Under the pieces are notes generated by a model, which saw only the letters and a program-made list of their open reading frames with translations, was not told where the DNA came from and ran no database searches. A stretch of DNA of 64,000 nt from CAVQBP01 sp963723205 (GTDB taxonomy: Bacteria; Bacteroidota; Ignavibacteria; Ignavibacteriales; Ignavibacteriaceae). The number at the start of each line of letters is the position of its first letter. Positions within the stretch are counted from its first letter, which is position 1. Of the stretch, positions 45,035 to 54,573 are shown one piece after another. The position numbers and the translations under genes were made by a program. The stretch is taken from NCBI GenBank assembly GCA_963723205.1, contig CAVRQC010000047.1, positions 272,160-336,159 of the forward strand, in the 5' to 3' direction.

Positions 45035-45593
45035 TAAAATAATATTTGGATATATTACTAATGTCAGATGGCTCGAAGGAATTCAGATAATTGTTAAAAG
45101 CTGGCCGAAAATTATAAAAGAAATTCCCAATGCAGTTTTTTTACTAATTGGAAACGGCAATTATCTTGAAACTATAAAGTCGATGATAAAAGAATATAAT
45201 ATAGAAGATAATTTTTTAACGCTGGGCAGGATTGAAAACAATAAGATACCTGCTTACTATTCTTTAATAGATGTGTTTGTTGTTCCCAGGGTAAATGCAC
45301 CGGTATCGCAAATAGTAACCCCTTTAAAACCGCTGGAAGCAATGGCAAGCGGTAAACCTGTTGTTGTTAGTGACGTAAATGCATTAAAAGAAATGGTAAT
45401 TGATGGGGAAACAGGTTTATTCTTTAAGGCAGACAATCATGAACATCTGGCTGAAATATGTGTGCATTTAGCCAAAGATACTAATCTTAGACAAAATTTA
45501 GGGAAAAATGCCCAAGATTGGATTATTAAAAACAGAACATGGGATATAATTGCAGCGCAATATCATGAAATTTATAACGATTTGTTAAAATAA
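45027..45593 (+). CDS. Family 4 glycosyltransferase, C-terminal part (frameshifted)
   Basis: Read from 45027 this gives LDDKIIFGYITNVRWLEGI and then a complete GT4 donor domain with VFVVPRVNAPVSQIVTPLKP, LEAMASGKPVVVSDVNALKE and DGETGLFF; the EX7E-type motif lies in PLKPLEAMASGKPVVVSD. The first ATG in this frame is at 45183. It binds the nucleotide sugar. It cannot act alone, so the enzyme depends on the shift being an error or being suppressed. Confidence 0.8.
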   Translation, partial: LDDKIIFGYITNVRWLEGIQIIVKSWPKIIKEIPNAVFLLIGNGNYLETIKSMIKEYNIEDNFLTLGRIENNKIPAYYSLIDVFVVPRVNAPVSQIVTPLKPLEAMASGKPVVVSDVNALKEMVIDGETGLFFKADNHEHLAEICVHLAKDTNLRQNLGKNAQDWIIKNRTWDIIAAQYHEIYNDLLK

Positions 45594-45614
45594 TTAACTT
45601 ATGTTACTTGTGAT

Positions 45615-45678
45615 AAGTGCCAGTCACCTTATTAAATGTGAAAAGATAATTAAATACCAGTAAAGGTGACTGGCACTT
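45615..45678. repeat. REP-like perfect 16-bp inverted repeat
   Basis: AAGTGCCAGTCACCTT at 45615-45630 is fully complementary to AAGGTGACTGGCACTT at 45663-45678, with a 32-base loop. It sits between two glycosyltransferase genes. The stable arms and absence of a T-run fit a REP/RAYT-type palindrome better than a terminator. Confidence 0.75.
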
Positions 45679-45732
45679 GTTAAAACTCATAAATGTATCC
45701 CAAATATTTTTGACCAAAAATAAAGTTAACTA

Positions 45733-46812
45733 ATGAACTCAGTCAATTTCGATCTACTAGAAAATAAAAAAAATATATTACTGACAACTATATTAATTAT
45801 AGCAGTTATTTTAGGTTTTCTGATCAGGATTAAAGGTCTGGGGAAATGGCCGCTGACTGTTGATGAATATTATATGGTAAAATCGATTGAGAGTATTTTA
45901 AAGCATGGTTTACCCCGCTTTAAATATGGCGGTTATTATGACAGAGGAATTATTTATCAGTATTTAACTGCAGGATTGCTTTTATTGGGATTAAAAGTTG
46001 AGTTTGCCGCACGATTTATTCCTGTAATAACAAATATACTGGTAGTTCAGCCGCTTTATCTGTTGAGCAAAAAGGTAGCAGGTAAAACATTAGCTGTTAC
46101 AGTAGCAGTTGTTTTTTGTTTCTCTGTCTGGGAAGTTGAATTTGCACGGTTTGCCAGGATGTATTCACCTTTTCTTTTGGTTTTTACCTGGTACATGTAT
46201 TTTCTTTATAAAAATTTAATAGAAAATGATCAAAAATCTCTTAAATGGCTTTTTATTCTTAGTTTCATAAGTATCTTTTTATATGAGGCCAGTATTTTCC
46301 TTGCTTTATTGAATTTCTTTCCATTTATATGGAATCATTCCCGAAGAACCTTCGATCTTTCAGAAACTCGTAAAATTAAAAAATCTTTTTCAAAATTTGT
46401 TATATGTACAGCGGTGTTCCTGTCGGCTTACTTTTATAACAGCTTTAATTTTATTTCATTAGGGACTACCGGTAATAATTTACCGCCGGACATTAATTAC
46501 CAGGTTATGGGGGCAGGATCAGGGGGCAAGTTCAGGATCCCATTAATTCTTCTTTCAACATTACGTGCAAATCCAATCTGGTTCATTCTGTTTTTCTTTG
46601 TTATTATTATTTCCGTTTATTGCTTTATAAAATTGTACAGGAAAGAGGAATTAAAATTATCTCCTAAATTATCGTTCTTATTTTTAATTGTTTTATCTTT
46701 CTTTAATTCATTCGGATTAGCTCTGTTTGTATTCGCACTATTTATATTAATTAATTGGATCAGTATTGATGAATTTAAAAGAGCTATAAATTTCTTCTGG
46801 TCAGTATATTAA
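45733..46812 (+). CDS. GT-C membrane glycosyltransferase, N-terminal part (frameshifted)
   Basis: 359 residues with nine or more membrane helices. After the first helix comes GKWPLTVDEYYMVKSIESIL (about 37-56); the DE pair in the first outer loop is the catalytic acid motif of PMT/ArnT-like GT39 enzymes. AARFIPVITNILVVQPLY and the ARFARMYSPF segment are also family-like. Such enzymes transfer sugars from a polyprenyl-phosphate donor on the periplasmic side. The frame is lost between about 46791 and 46809, so the product stops at 46812. Confidence 0.78.
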   Translation: MNSVNFDLLENKKNILLTTILIIAVILGFLIRIKGLGKWPLTVDEYYMVKSIESILKHGLPRFKYGGYYDRGIIYQYLTAGLLLLGLKVEFAARFIPVITNILVVQPLYLLSKKVAGKTLAVTVAVVFCFSVWEVEFARFARMYSPFLLVFTWYMYFLYKNLIENDQKSLKWLFILSFISIFLYEASIFLALLNFFPFIWNHSRRTFDLSETRKIKKSFSKFVICTAVFLSAYFYNSFNFISLGTTGNNLPPDINYQVMGAGSGGKFRIPLILLSTLRANPIWFILFFFVIIISVYCFIKLYRKEELKLSPKLSFLFLIVLSFFNSFGLALFVFALFILINWISIDEFKRAINFFWSVY

Positions 46813-47927
46813 CCCCTTTTATTTTTTATTCTGTCTATGCCGTTTTTACAAAGTCATGGCATTATTATTATCCGGGTAAAGAAATAGCGGGTACATTGTT
46901 TTCATTAAAATTTGTCTGGAAAGAATTCACAAATTATCCTAATTTATATGAAGCGTATGCACTTTTCAGGGATACAATACCGCACCTGACATATATTACA
47001 GTATTTCTTCTGATTGTGGGAATATTATTTACAATATTTTTAAAAGATAATAAAAAAGAAGAGTTTAAATTTTTATTTTTCATCTTTTTACTATTGATGT
47101 TATTTGTAACCACACTTAATTTAACATACTTTAAAACAAGATATTTCTTCTTTCTGTATCCGTTACTGATTTTATTAAATCTTTCAACAATTGAAAGAGT
47201 AATTAACAAATTTAACCTTCAGAATAAAATAAAACTGGGATCATTTTTAATATTAATTATCGGCTATCTGGTTATTTCAGAAGATTTTAACATTTATCAT
47301 TTATATAATATTGACAGCAGAAATGTAAATTTCAGGGAACATTACAGTAAAAAATTAAAAGACCATTATTATCCCAGGTGGGATGTAAGAACACCCGATG
47401 AATATGTTAATAGAAATCTTAAAAAAGGAGATATTGTAATTATTGATGAGCAGCTAAGTGAGTTTTATTTAAAAAGGGTTGACTATATTTATAAGGATTA
47501 TACGGATAACGTGGAATTTCCCGGAATTTCAGTTTTAAACGGCACAAAAGAAAGGTGGACAGGAGCTAATCTGATTTATACGGCACCCGGACTTATTAAT
47601 TTTTTATTACATAAAGATTCAGATAAGTGGCTAATCATTAATACAGTATGGGGTATAAGGTTTTTAAAAGCCGACTCTTTCTTTGTTAAATTTAAAAAGT
47701 ATGAAGTCTTTAATAACTTCGATACTACTACAGTAGTATATAAAATTCCGCCCAAACCCGATGTTAATTTTACTACAGTAGATAGCCAAAAAGAAATGAA
47801 GAGTTATTTTGACAGACTAAATAAAATCAAAACGAGAGATATTTTCAGAACGCAAGATTTCTCCCCCGACTACACTGGGTATGATAAATTTAGTCGGGGT
47901 AGAAATGACAGCTACTCGTTTAGGTGA
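46813..47927 (+). CDS. GT-C membrane glycosyltransferase, C-terminal part
   Basis: Continues the gene above in another frame: TPFIFYSVYAVFTKSWHYYY then several more helices and a periplasmic C-terminal domain (first in-frame ATG at 46896, about 343 residues). The final 30 or so residues, from about 47835, come from a dispersed repeat element rather than family sequence, and end in RGRNDSYSFR. So the gene has both an inner frameshift and a replaced C-terminus. The whole gene is 45733-47927. Confidence 0.75.
47835..47910. repeat. Repeat element forming the 3' end of the GT-C gene
   Basis: GAGAGATATTTTCAGAACGC and the following AAGATTTCTCCC match 43969-44001 at about 30 of 33 positions. A hairpin CCCCGACTA (47864-47872) / TAGTCGGGG (47891-47899) follows, then AGAAATGACA. 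The same end motifs close the element at 43925-44241. Here the element is read through as protein. Confidence 0.6.
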
Positions 47928-47951
47928 GAATTTAAAATAGATTATCAAAAT

Positions 47952-49028
47952 ATGATAATATTCATAGCGGATGAACCGATAAATAACTCTTATGTAGCTT
48001 CTCTTATTGAAGCATATAAGAAACAGAATAATATAGTAGTATGCGGAGTTCGCAATTTTTACTTAACTAACCTAAAACCAGATATCTTGCATATTCAATG
48101 GCCGGAAAAAATATTAAATGTATATCCCTTTTCAACATATTCAGAGACAGAGAGGTTTTCAATTATAGAGGGAAGATTAAGATGGTTTAAAGAGAACGGC
48201 GCAACTATTGTTCACACTATTCATAATATTGAACCCCATAGAGAAAAAAAATTAGAATTTGTAAAAAAAATTTTTAATCTTGTCATTTCATATTCAGATA
48301 TTCTGGTGCATCACTGTAATAAGTCTGTTCCTATATTAATTGATTATTATCCTGAAGCTAAAAACAAATATAATTTAGTAAATCATCATCCGGATTATTT
48401 AATTGAATATTCTTACTTAAGTAAAAATGAAGCAATAAAAAAGATTGGTTTATCTTCAAAGGATTTTATTATTTTAAATTTTGGCAGCCAGCAGAAATAT
48501 AAAGGGGAAGATTTCATTGAAAAAGTATTTAAAAAATTAGAGATAAAAAATAAATATTTATTGACGGCAGGGATTTATGTTTATGATGGCTTTTCAGGTG
48601 CTGCAAAGTTAAAATTAAGAATCAGGAATAAAATAAGGCAAAGTATAAATTTAAAGAACAGGAAATACTATTACAGAACAATAAAACCAAGTGAACTGTC
48701 TTACTTCATGAATTCTGCAGATATAATTTTATTGGGCCATATGAGCGGTCTGAACTCAGGAGTTCTGCCTATGGCTGCAACTTATAGTCGGCCGGTAGTT
48801 TTCCCGGATATTGGCTGTTTCAGGGAACAAATGAAAAACTGGATATCTGAAGCTTATGAACCAGGCAGCCAGTCATCTGCAGTTGATGCAGTAACAAAAA
48901 TATACAGAAGAATAAAAAATTCGGGTACGGATTATTTAAATAATTCGCAATGGCTTAAAGAGAATTCATGGGGGAAACATGTTAAAAAAATACTTGAAGC
49001 TGTAAAAAATTATCCGGGAATAAATTAA
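47952..49028 (+). CDS. GT-B glycosyltransferase
   Basis: 358 residues with two Rossmann-like halves. N-terminal: DILHIQWPEKILNVYPF near 44 and TIVHTIHNIEPHREKK near 87, the HNxxPH pattern seen in mannosyl- and glucosyltransferases of exopolysaccharide loci. C-terminal: IILNFGSQQKYKGEDFIEKV near 172, DIILLGHMSGLNSGVLPMA near 257 and RPVVFPDIGCF near 280. It transfers a sugar to the growing lipid-linked unit at the cytoplasmic face. Linkage and sugar unknown. Intact. Confidence 0.85.
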   Translation: MIIFIADEPINNSYVASLIEAYKKQNNIVVCGVRNFYLTNLKPDILHIQWPEKILNVYPFSTYSETERFSIIEGRLRWFKENGATIVHTIHNIEPHREKKLEFVKKIFNLVISYSDILVHHCNKSVPILIDYYPEAKNKYNLVNHHPDYLIEYSYLSKNEAIKKIGLSSKDFIILNFGSQQKYKGEDFIEKVFKKLEIKNKYLLTAGIYVYDGFSGAAKLKLRIRNKIRQSINLKNRKYYYRTIKPSELSYFMNSADIILLGHMSGLNSGVLPMAATYSRPVVFPDIGCFREQMKNWISEAYEPGSQSSAVDAVTKIYRRIKNSGTDYLNNSQWLKENSWGKHVKKILEAVKNYPGIN

Positions 49029-49049
49029 TTCACACAAGATAAGATACTA

Positions 49050-49949
49050 ATGACAGGTAAAGAGCTACCTCTGGTTTCATTTATTATTCCTACTCATAAC
49101 AGGGCTGATGTTTTAAGAGACTGCCTCGAAAGTGTAGTAAATCAAACTTATACAAACATTGAGGTAGTTGTAGTGAATGATAATTCACAAGATAATACTG
49201 ATGATATATTATCAGAATATAAAAACAGATATAAGTTTTTTAATTACTACAACAATGATGGGAAAGGCGGAAATGCTGCCAGGAATTTCGGAATTAAAAT
49301 GGCAAACGGTGAGTATATTGCTTTTATGGATGATGATGATATTTGTGAATTATTTAGAATCGAAGAACAAATGAAACCAATTCTGGAAAATAATTTCTAT
49401 TATAATTTTGTTGTATCCAGTTTTTATTTATTTGGTCGAAACGGTGAAAAAAAGCAAGTAACAGATTATCTAAAACCAGTGGATTCGATTGGTTTTACAG
49501 TTAGATGGTTAGTTAAAAAAGAAATTCTGTTAAAAGTAGGAGGATTTGATACAGAGCAGCCTGCCCTACAGGATGTAGAATTTTTCTGGAGATTAAAAGA
49601 CATTTCAAAAATATTTTTTAGCAAAAAATGTGTTGTTAAAGTAAGAAATTCAGATATATCAGTTTCTAAAAATCCTGATAAAATGATTGATGGCATTAAA
49701 CGCTTGCTTGATCTTCACGGTAATAAAATGGGTAAATTTGAACAAAATATGTGGCTGATGAATTTATGTAAAAAATATGCAGCTAAAAATGATTGGATAA
49801 ATTTTAGATTGTTTTACAAAAAATTAAACAAAAAGACTATGCCTTTTTCAAGTCTTTTTATTTTTGCAGCTTCTTTTTTCAAAAGTAAAAAAGCATTAGT
49901 ACTCCACAGCAGATTTTTTCAATTTTATCTGAAGTATAAATTGAAATAA
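49050..49949 (+). CDS. Family 2 glycosyltransferase
   Basis: 299 residues, GT-A fold: SFIIPTHNRADVLRDCLESV at the start, VVVNDNSQDNT near 39-49, GGNAARNFGIKMANGEYIAF near 74, and the metal-binding MDDDD near 94-98 (a DxD-type motif). FDTEQPALQDVEFFWRLKD near 170 carries the ED-type catalytic region. Soluble, cytoplasmic, possibly membrane-associated through its basic C-terminus. It adds one sugar of the repeat unit. It sits one base before the heparinase-like gene. Confidence 0.88.
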   Translation: MTGKELPLVSFIIPTHNRADVLRDCLESVVNQTYTNIEVVVVNDNSQDNTDDILSEYKNRYKFFNYYNNDGKGGNAARNFGIKMANGEYIAFMDDDDICELFRIEEQMKPILENNFYYNFVVSSFYLFGRNGEKKQVTDYLKPVDSIGFTVRWLVKKEILLKVGGFDTEQPALQDVEFFWRLKDISKIFFSKKCVVKVRNSDISVSKNPDKMIDGIKRLLDLHGNKMGKFEQNMWLMNLCKKYAAKNDWINFRLFYKKLNKKTMPFSSLFIFAASFFKSKKALVLHSRFFQFYLKYKLK

Positions 49950-49950
49950 A

Positions 49951-51783
49951 ATGAGATTTTTCTTGAGAATAAAAAAATACTTTATAATAGAAAATTATAT
50001 AAGTAGAATTAAGAACCTGAAAAGAAGGGTAACAATAGAAAAAGTAAAGAGATTAAAATTTTCAAGTTGTAATATTTCTCGCGTATGGGAAATTAATAAA
50101 GATGTTAATAAAAATTTTAATTTCGATCCTAATGGCTATTATTCAATTTTTGGTATAAAAATTAAATTAGAAAATATAGAATGGCATAAGGACTATTTGT
50201 CAGGTTTTAGTTATCCACTGGAAAAATTTGATCGTATTAAAGCTATTAGATATGCATCAATAGGAGCGGACATGAAATTTCCCTGGGAAGTTTCACGGTT
50301 TTATTTCGGAACTGGTTTTAGTTTTATCTCCTCTTCAAATAAGAAGGAAATATATTACAAACAATTAAGGATGTTGATTTTAGATTGGATTGAGAAAAAT
50401 CCGTTCCTTTATGGGATTAATTGGTATTCTGCCATGGATGTAGCAATCAGAGCTGTTAATTGGATCATTTCATTAAATTTTTTCTGGGATCTTTTTTGTG
50501 CAGATAATGAGTTAAAAGAAAAAGTTTCCGTATCATTGTCACAGCATGCTGAATATATTTGTTCATTTCCTCTTAAAGAAAAAAAACTTACTACCAATCA
50601 TACAGTGTCGGAATATGCTGGTTTATTATTTATTGCATTAAGTTTAAGAGAACATCCCAAATCGGATAAATGGATTAATAAGGCGGTTCAAGGTTTGGAA
50701 GAGTGTATGACGGATCAGATTTATCCAGATGGAGTTGATTTTGAGGGATCAATACCTTATCATCGGCTTGTTCTTGAAATTTTCGTGTATTCAACGATAA
50801 TAGGTATATCTAATGGTAATAGTTTTTCTAATGTATATTATTCAAAATTATTTAAGATGCTAGAGTATACTGCGGCATATATTGATGAAAAGGGAAATGC
50901 ACCGCAGATAGGTGATAACGACAGCGGCAGATTTTTAATCTTTAATACTAATAATAATCCATATTCAGTCGAAAGTGATCATTCTTATCTTTTAAGTTTA
51001 GGAGAAAATATATTTGATTATAAATTTAAAAGCCAGTGTCAAAGGCGAGATAATAACCTTGCATTATTTCTTCCGGAAATAAATAAAGTAAAAATAGATA
51101 AAATCAAAATAGTGCCCCGGATGACTGATAAATCCATCGCATTTAAAGATGGAGGAGCATATATTTTAAAAAACAAAAACATGTCTCTTTTAGTTCCATG
51201 TTTTCCTATTGGTCAGAATGGAAAAGGCGGACATAATAATCTGGACACTGGAAGTTTTGCATTGTCGATATATGGAAAACAGGTAATTGTTGATCCGGGC
51301 ACAGCAACTTATACGCGGGATAAAATAGTGAGGGATAGATTTCGCTCGTATGATTATCATAATACTTTATATACGAAAGAAGATAGCAGTATAAACTGGA
51401 ATACTCATTCTCATTGGGGATTAGATAATTATTATAATCATAGAATTAATAAATTCTCAGAAAATCATTTGTCTTTGGATATTTTTTTTATTAAAGATAA
51501 AAAGAGTAGAACAAGAGAATTTATTATTGAAGAGAACAGTCTTTTATTAAAAGATTCCTACGAAGGTTTATTTTATTCCAGGATTAATCTTAATCCGGAA
51601 TTAAAAGTAGTAACATCAAATGAAAATAAAATTGTAACTAGTGAATTCGAACTATTATTCATGAATTCTAATGGATATGAGTTGCTAAATTATGATTATT
51701 CACCATTTTATGATTATGTCGTTAATAGTAAATTTATAAAGATCTCGGCAAATAAATATTTGGAAATTAAATTATTCTTTTGA
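49951..51783 (+). CDS. Heparinase II/III-like protein of the polysaccharide locus
   Basis: 610 residues. Alpha-toroid region (about 90-330) with GINWYSAMDVAIRAVNWI, TNHTVSEYAGLLF and DGVDFEGSIPYHRLVLEIF, then the beta-sandwich with KGGHNNLDTGSFALSIYG near 429 and VDPGTATYTRDK near 449. Unlike the protein at 27512 it has no clear signal peptide or membrane helix, only a basic N-terminus. Relatives sit in many exopolysaccharide loci, where they are thought to trim or release uronate-containing polymer. Its location between a GT2 and the polymerase supports such a role. Confidence 0.82.
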   Translation: MRFFLRIKKYFIIENYISRIKNLKRRVTIEKVKRLKFSSCNISRVWEINKDVNKNFNFDPNGYYSIFGIKIKLENIEWHKDYLSGFSYPLEKFDRIKAIRYASIGADMKFPWEVSRFYFGTGFSFISSSNKKEIYYKQLRMLILDWIEKNPFLYGINWYSAMDVAIRAVNWIISLNFFWDLFCADNELKEKVSVSLSQHAEYICSFPLKEKKLTTNHTVSEYAGLLFIALSLREHPKSDKWINKAVQGLEECMTDQIYPDGVDFEGSIPYHRLVLEIFVYSTIIGISNGNSFSNVYYSKLFKMLEYTAAYIDEKGNAPQIGDNDSGRFLIFNTNNNPYSVESDHSYLLSLGENIFDYKFKSQCQRRDNNLALFLPEINKVKIDKIKIVPRMTDKSIAFKDGGAYILKNKNMSLLVPCFPIGQNGKGGHNNLDTGSFALSIYGKQVIVDPGTATYTRDKIVRDRFRSYDYHNTLYTKEDSSINWNTHSHWGLDNYYNHRINKFSENHLSLDIFFIKDKKSRTREFIIEENSLLLKDSYEGLFYSRINLNPELKVVTSNENKIVTSEFELLFMNSNGYELLNYDYSPFYDYVVNSKFIKISANKYLEIKLFF

Positions 51784-51786
51784 TTT

Positions 51787-53157
51787 ATGATATCAATTAT
51801 TCTTATACTAATAATTATATCGATTTATTTGAAACTAGATAAGTTTTATCAATATACACTTTTCTCTCTATCAGCCTTATTCCCATTAAGTTTCGGAGAT
51901 ACTGGGCCCATACCTAGTTTATTATTTATAGAATGGATAACGATTATTACATTTTTCTTACTTATCAATGATCTAAACCCTGTTTATTCCAATAATAAAA
52001 GAATAAAAATATTAAGATATAAAGGAATAGAAATTTTTATTTTTGCTTTGATTATTCTGGCTGTTTTAATCTTTAACAGCATCCTTCAGAATGAATTTTT
52101 TACGAAGAATGTAGTTGCTGCGGCTGACTCAAAAGGTGTAAAAAGATTATATTTTAATTCTTTTAACAATATTCTAATTTTTTTTACAACAATAATTTTT
52201 GTAGCCAGCTATTATGATAAATTTAATTTTGAAAAATTTTTTAAAATAATTGTTTATTTCTCAGTATTTGTAGGCATATTACGAATCTTTTCATATTTTT
52301 TAAAAATTGATATACCTTTTCTTGCAGGTCTCTTTCATTACGATAGTAATCCATATAATCCTAGCCGTTATGGCGGTACGGCATACAGAATCAGCGGGTT
52401 AGATACAACATCAATTATAGGTATCCCTGCCTTTTTCGCTTATTATATTTATAAAGAGAAACTGAGTTTAATCGTTCTAGCTATTTTTTTCCTTTTTGTT
52501 TTTTTAAGCGGGGGCCGAACAGTAATGATTGGAGTGACTATTTCAATATTAGTATTTTCCTTTTTCTTTTTACCTAAAAATTTTATTTATTTAATAGTAG
52601 CTGGAGGAATAATCATTATCATCTTTATGCTTTTTGTACCTAATAATGTCCTTCAAGGACAAACAGGAAGATTGACTACTTTAAGCTCGGGAAGTTTTAT
52701 GGGGCAAGATGTTTCCAGAGGATTAGCATGGAAATTATATCTTGAGAATTTTATTCAGAATCCAATTTTTGGAAAAGGAATCGGGGGTCCGCAAAAATTC
52801 ATACTTCCGGATATTCCCGGAGCAGAGATGGGCATTGCATCGCAATTTGCTGGTGGACATGGATCGTATTTTAGTTTATTAAGTATGTTTGGAATTGCAG
52901 GCATTACTTATTTTTTAATCATGGTTTTCGGTGGAATATATTTGTCATTTAAAAAGATAAAGAAATGGGGAAATTTTAATAATGATAAAACTGCAATAGC
53001 TGTATTTTGCTTTATGTTTCTGATAATAGAATCTATCAACTGGATAACCGCAGATAATGGTCTGGGCTTACCAGAACTCTTTTATATAGTGGGATTTATT
53101 GCATCATTAACTGTAATAGAAAATAACAAAAAACAACAACAGTTGCTTGAAAAATAA
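51787..53157 (+). CDS. O-antigen polymerase/ligase-like protein (Wzy type)
   Basis: 456 residues with about ten to twelve membrane helices and a large periplasmic loop (about 275-340) that includes the family segment SRGLAWKLYLENFIQNPIFG and GHGSYFSLLSMFGIAG. The GGRTVMIGV helix start is typical of the O-antigen ligase family. It probably polymerises the repeat units delivered by the flippase. Ligase and polymerase roles cannot be separated by sequence alone; its place among GT genes favours Wzy. Starts three bases after the previous gene. Confidence 0.82.
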   Translation: MISIILILIIISIYLKLDKFYQYTLFSLSALFPLSFGDTGPIPSLLFIEWITIITFFLLINDLNPVYSNNKRIKILRYKGIEIFIFALIILAVLIFNSILQNEFFTKNVVAAADSKGVKRLYFNSFNNILIFFTTIIFVASYYDKFNFEKFFKIIVYFSVFVGILRIFSYFLKIDIPFLAGLFHYDSNPYNPSRYGGTAYRISGLDTTSIIGIPAFFAYYIYKEKLSLIVLAIFFLFVFLSGGRTVMIGVTISILVFSFFFLPKNFIYLIVAGGIIIIIFMLFVPNNVLQGQTGRLTTLSSGSFMGQDVSRGLAWKLYLENFIQNPIFGKGIGGPQKFILPDIPGAEMGIASQFAGGHGSYFSLLSMFGIAGITYFLIMVFGGIYLSFKKIKKWGNFNNDKTAIAVFCFMFLIIESINWITADNGLGLPELFYIVGFIASLTVIENNKKQQQLLEK

Positions 53158-53206
53158 TTAATTAGTAAAAGCTTATCATTTCAATAAGATTAATGAATTT
53201 TAAAAT

Positions 53207-54532
53207 ATGAAAAATATTTTAATGCTTGTTCATACTTTTCCGCCAATAGGAAGTGTCGGTGGTTCAATTCGAATAATTAAGTTTTTAAAATATATCAATG
53301 AGTTAAGACAGGATTTTAATTCGACTATTATCACCGTTAAAGATAACTTTGTATTATTAAATGATATGCAATTAGCTCATGCATCGCTATCGGAAATTCC
53401 TCAAAATGTGAAAATAATACGCACCAACACATTTCAACCAAGACATCCGAATTCACTTAAAGTAAATGATGAGACAAACACTGTTGAGAAAAATAATATA
53501 AGAAAATCAAAAAGTATAAAATTTTTTATAAAAAAAACTTATAAAACTTTAGAAAAAAATTTTCTCATTCCCGATTACGGAATTCTTTGGTTCCCTTTCT
53601 CGATCAAAGCAGCATTATCAGAAATAAAGAAAAATAATATTGATATTATTTATGCTACTGCACCACCATTTTCTGTGTTACTGCAAGCAGCGCTAATTAA
53701 AAAAATTACAAAGAAGAAATTAGTACTGGATATAAAAGACGACTGGATGCATATGACTAGATTCAATGACAATCCAAGAGCTTTACAACGAAAACTAGAA
53801 ATTAGAATGGAACGATTTTGTGTAAACCATGCAGATAAAGTGATTCTGGTTACCGAAAGTAGTCTAAACGATTTTATTCGTAGATATCCTAAGCAGAAGG
53901 ATAAATTTGTATTAATAACAAACGGGTGCGATGTTTCAGAATATAAAAATTACTGGATACAACAATTTGCAGATAATAAAAAGTTTACAATAATCCATTC
54001 GGGAGTAATGACCAGCACAAGAAATCCTTCCGGTTTTTTTAAAGCTATTAAAGAATTGAAGGAAGAGAAAATTATTAGTCCAAAAAATTTTAATATGAAG
54101 TTTATTGGGCATATCCCGCAGAACATTGTAGAAATGATCGAAAAAGAAGATTTAAATGAAATAATTTCTTCATGTGCTCCCTTGGAAAGGGAGGATTATA
54201 TAAGAACTATTTCGAAAGCAAATCTTCTGGTTGCTTTTAATTACCAGATAAAAACTCTGATACCTGGTAAATTATACGATTACTGGGGCAGCAGGAAACC
54301 AATTTTACTTATTGATTTACCGGATAGTACTGCAGCAAAATTTGTAGAAAAAAATAAAATAGGAAATGTAAGAGAGTTCAAAGATAGTAGTGGAATTAAA
54401 ACAATTATAAATAAATATTTTGAATTATGGTCTAAAGGTTTACAAGTACCTTTAAACGATATTGATAATTTATCTTTATACGATCGTAAAGAACTTACTA
54501 GACGGCTTATTGATGTATTTGATAAAATGTAA
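53207..54532 (+). CDS. Family 4 glycosyltransferase
   Basis: 441 residues, GT-B. The N-terminal domain opens NILMLVHTFPPIGSVGGSIR, with the glycine-rich PPxGSxGG loop. IIYATAPPFSVLLQAALIKK and LVLDIKDDWMHM are near 148 and 174. The donor domain has VILVTESSLNDFIRRYP, ITNGCDVSEY near 240, and a C-terminal IPGKLYDYWGSRKPILLIDL near 356 with the EX7E position replaced by Y-Y/W. This long-linker form is common in capsule loci. Sugar unknown. Confidence 0.85.
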   Translation: MKNILMLVHTFPPIGSVGGSIRIIKFLKYINELRQDFNSTIITVKDNFVLLNDMQLAHASLSEIPQNVKIIRTNTFQPRHPNSLKVNDETNTVEKNNIRKSKSIKFFIKKTYKTLEKNFLIPDYGILWFPFSIKAALSEIKKNNIDIIYATAPPFSVLLQAALIKKITKKKLVLDIKDDWMHMTRFNDNPRALQRKLEIRMERFCVNHADKVILVTESSLNDFIRRYPKQKDKFVLITNGCDVSEYKNYWIQQFADNKKFTIIHSGVMTSTRNPSGFFKAIKELKEEKIISPKNFNMKFIGHIPQNIVEMIEKEDLNEIISSCAPLEREDYIRTISKANLLVAFNYQIKTLIPGKLYDYWGSRKPILLIDLPDSTAAKFVEKNKIGNVREFKDSSGIKTIINKYFELWSKGLQVPLNDIDNLSLYDRKELTRRLIDVFDKM

Positions 54533-54573
54533 TTAAAAACATTCATTTAATTTTAATCTAGAAAATAAAAATT

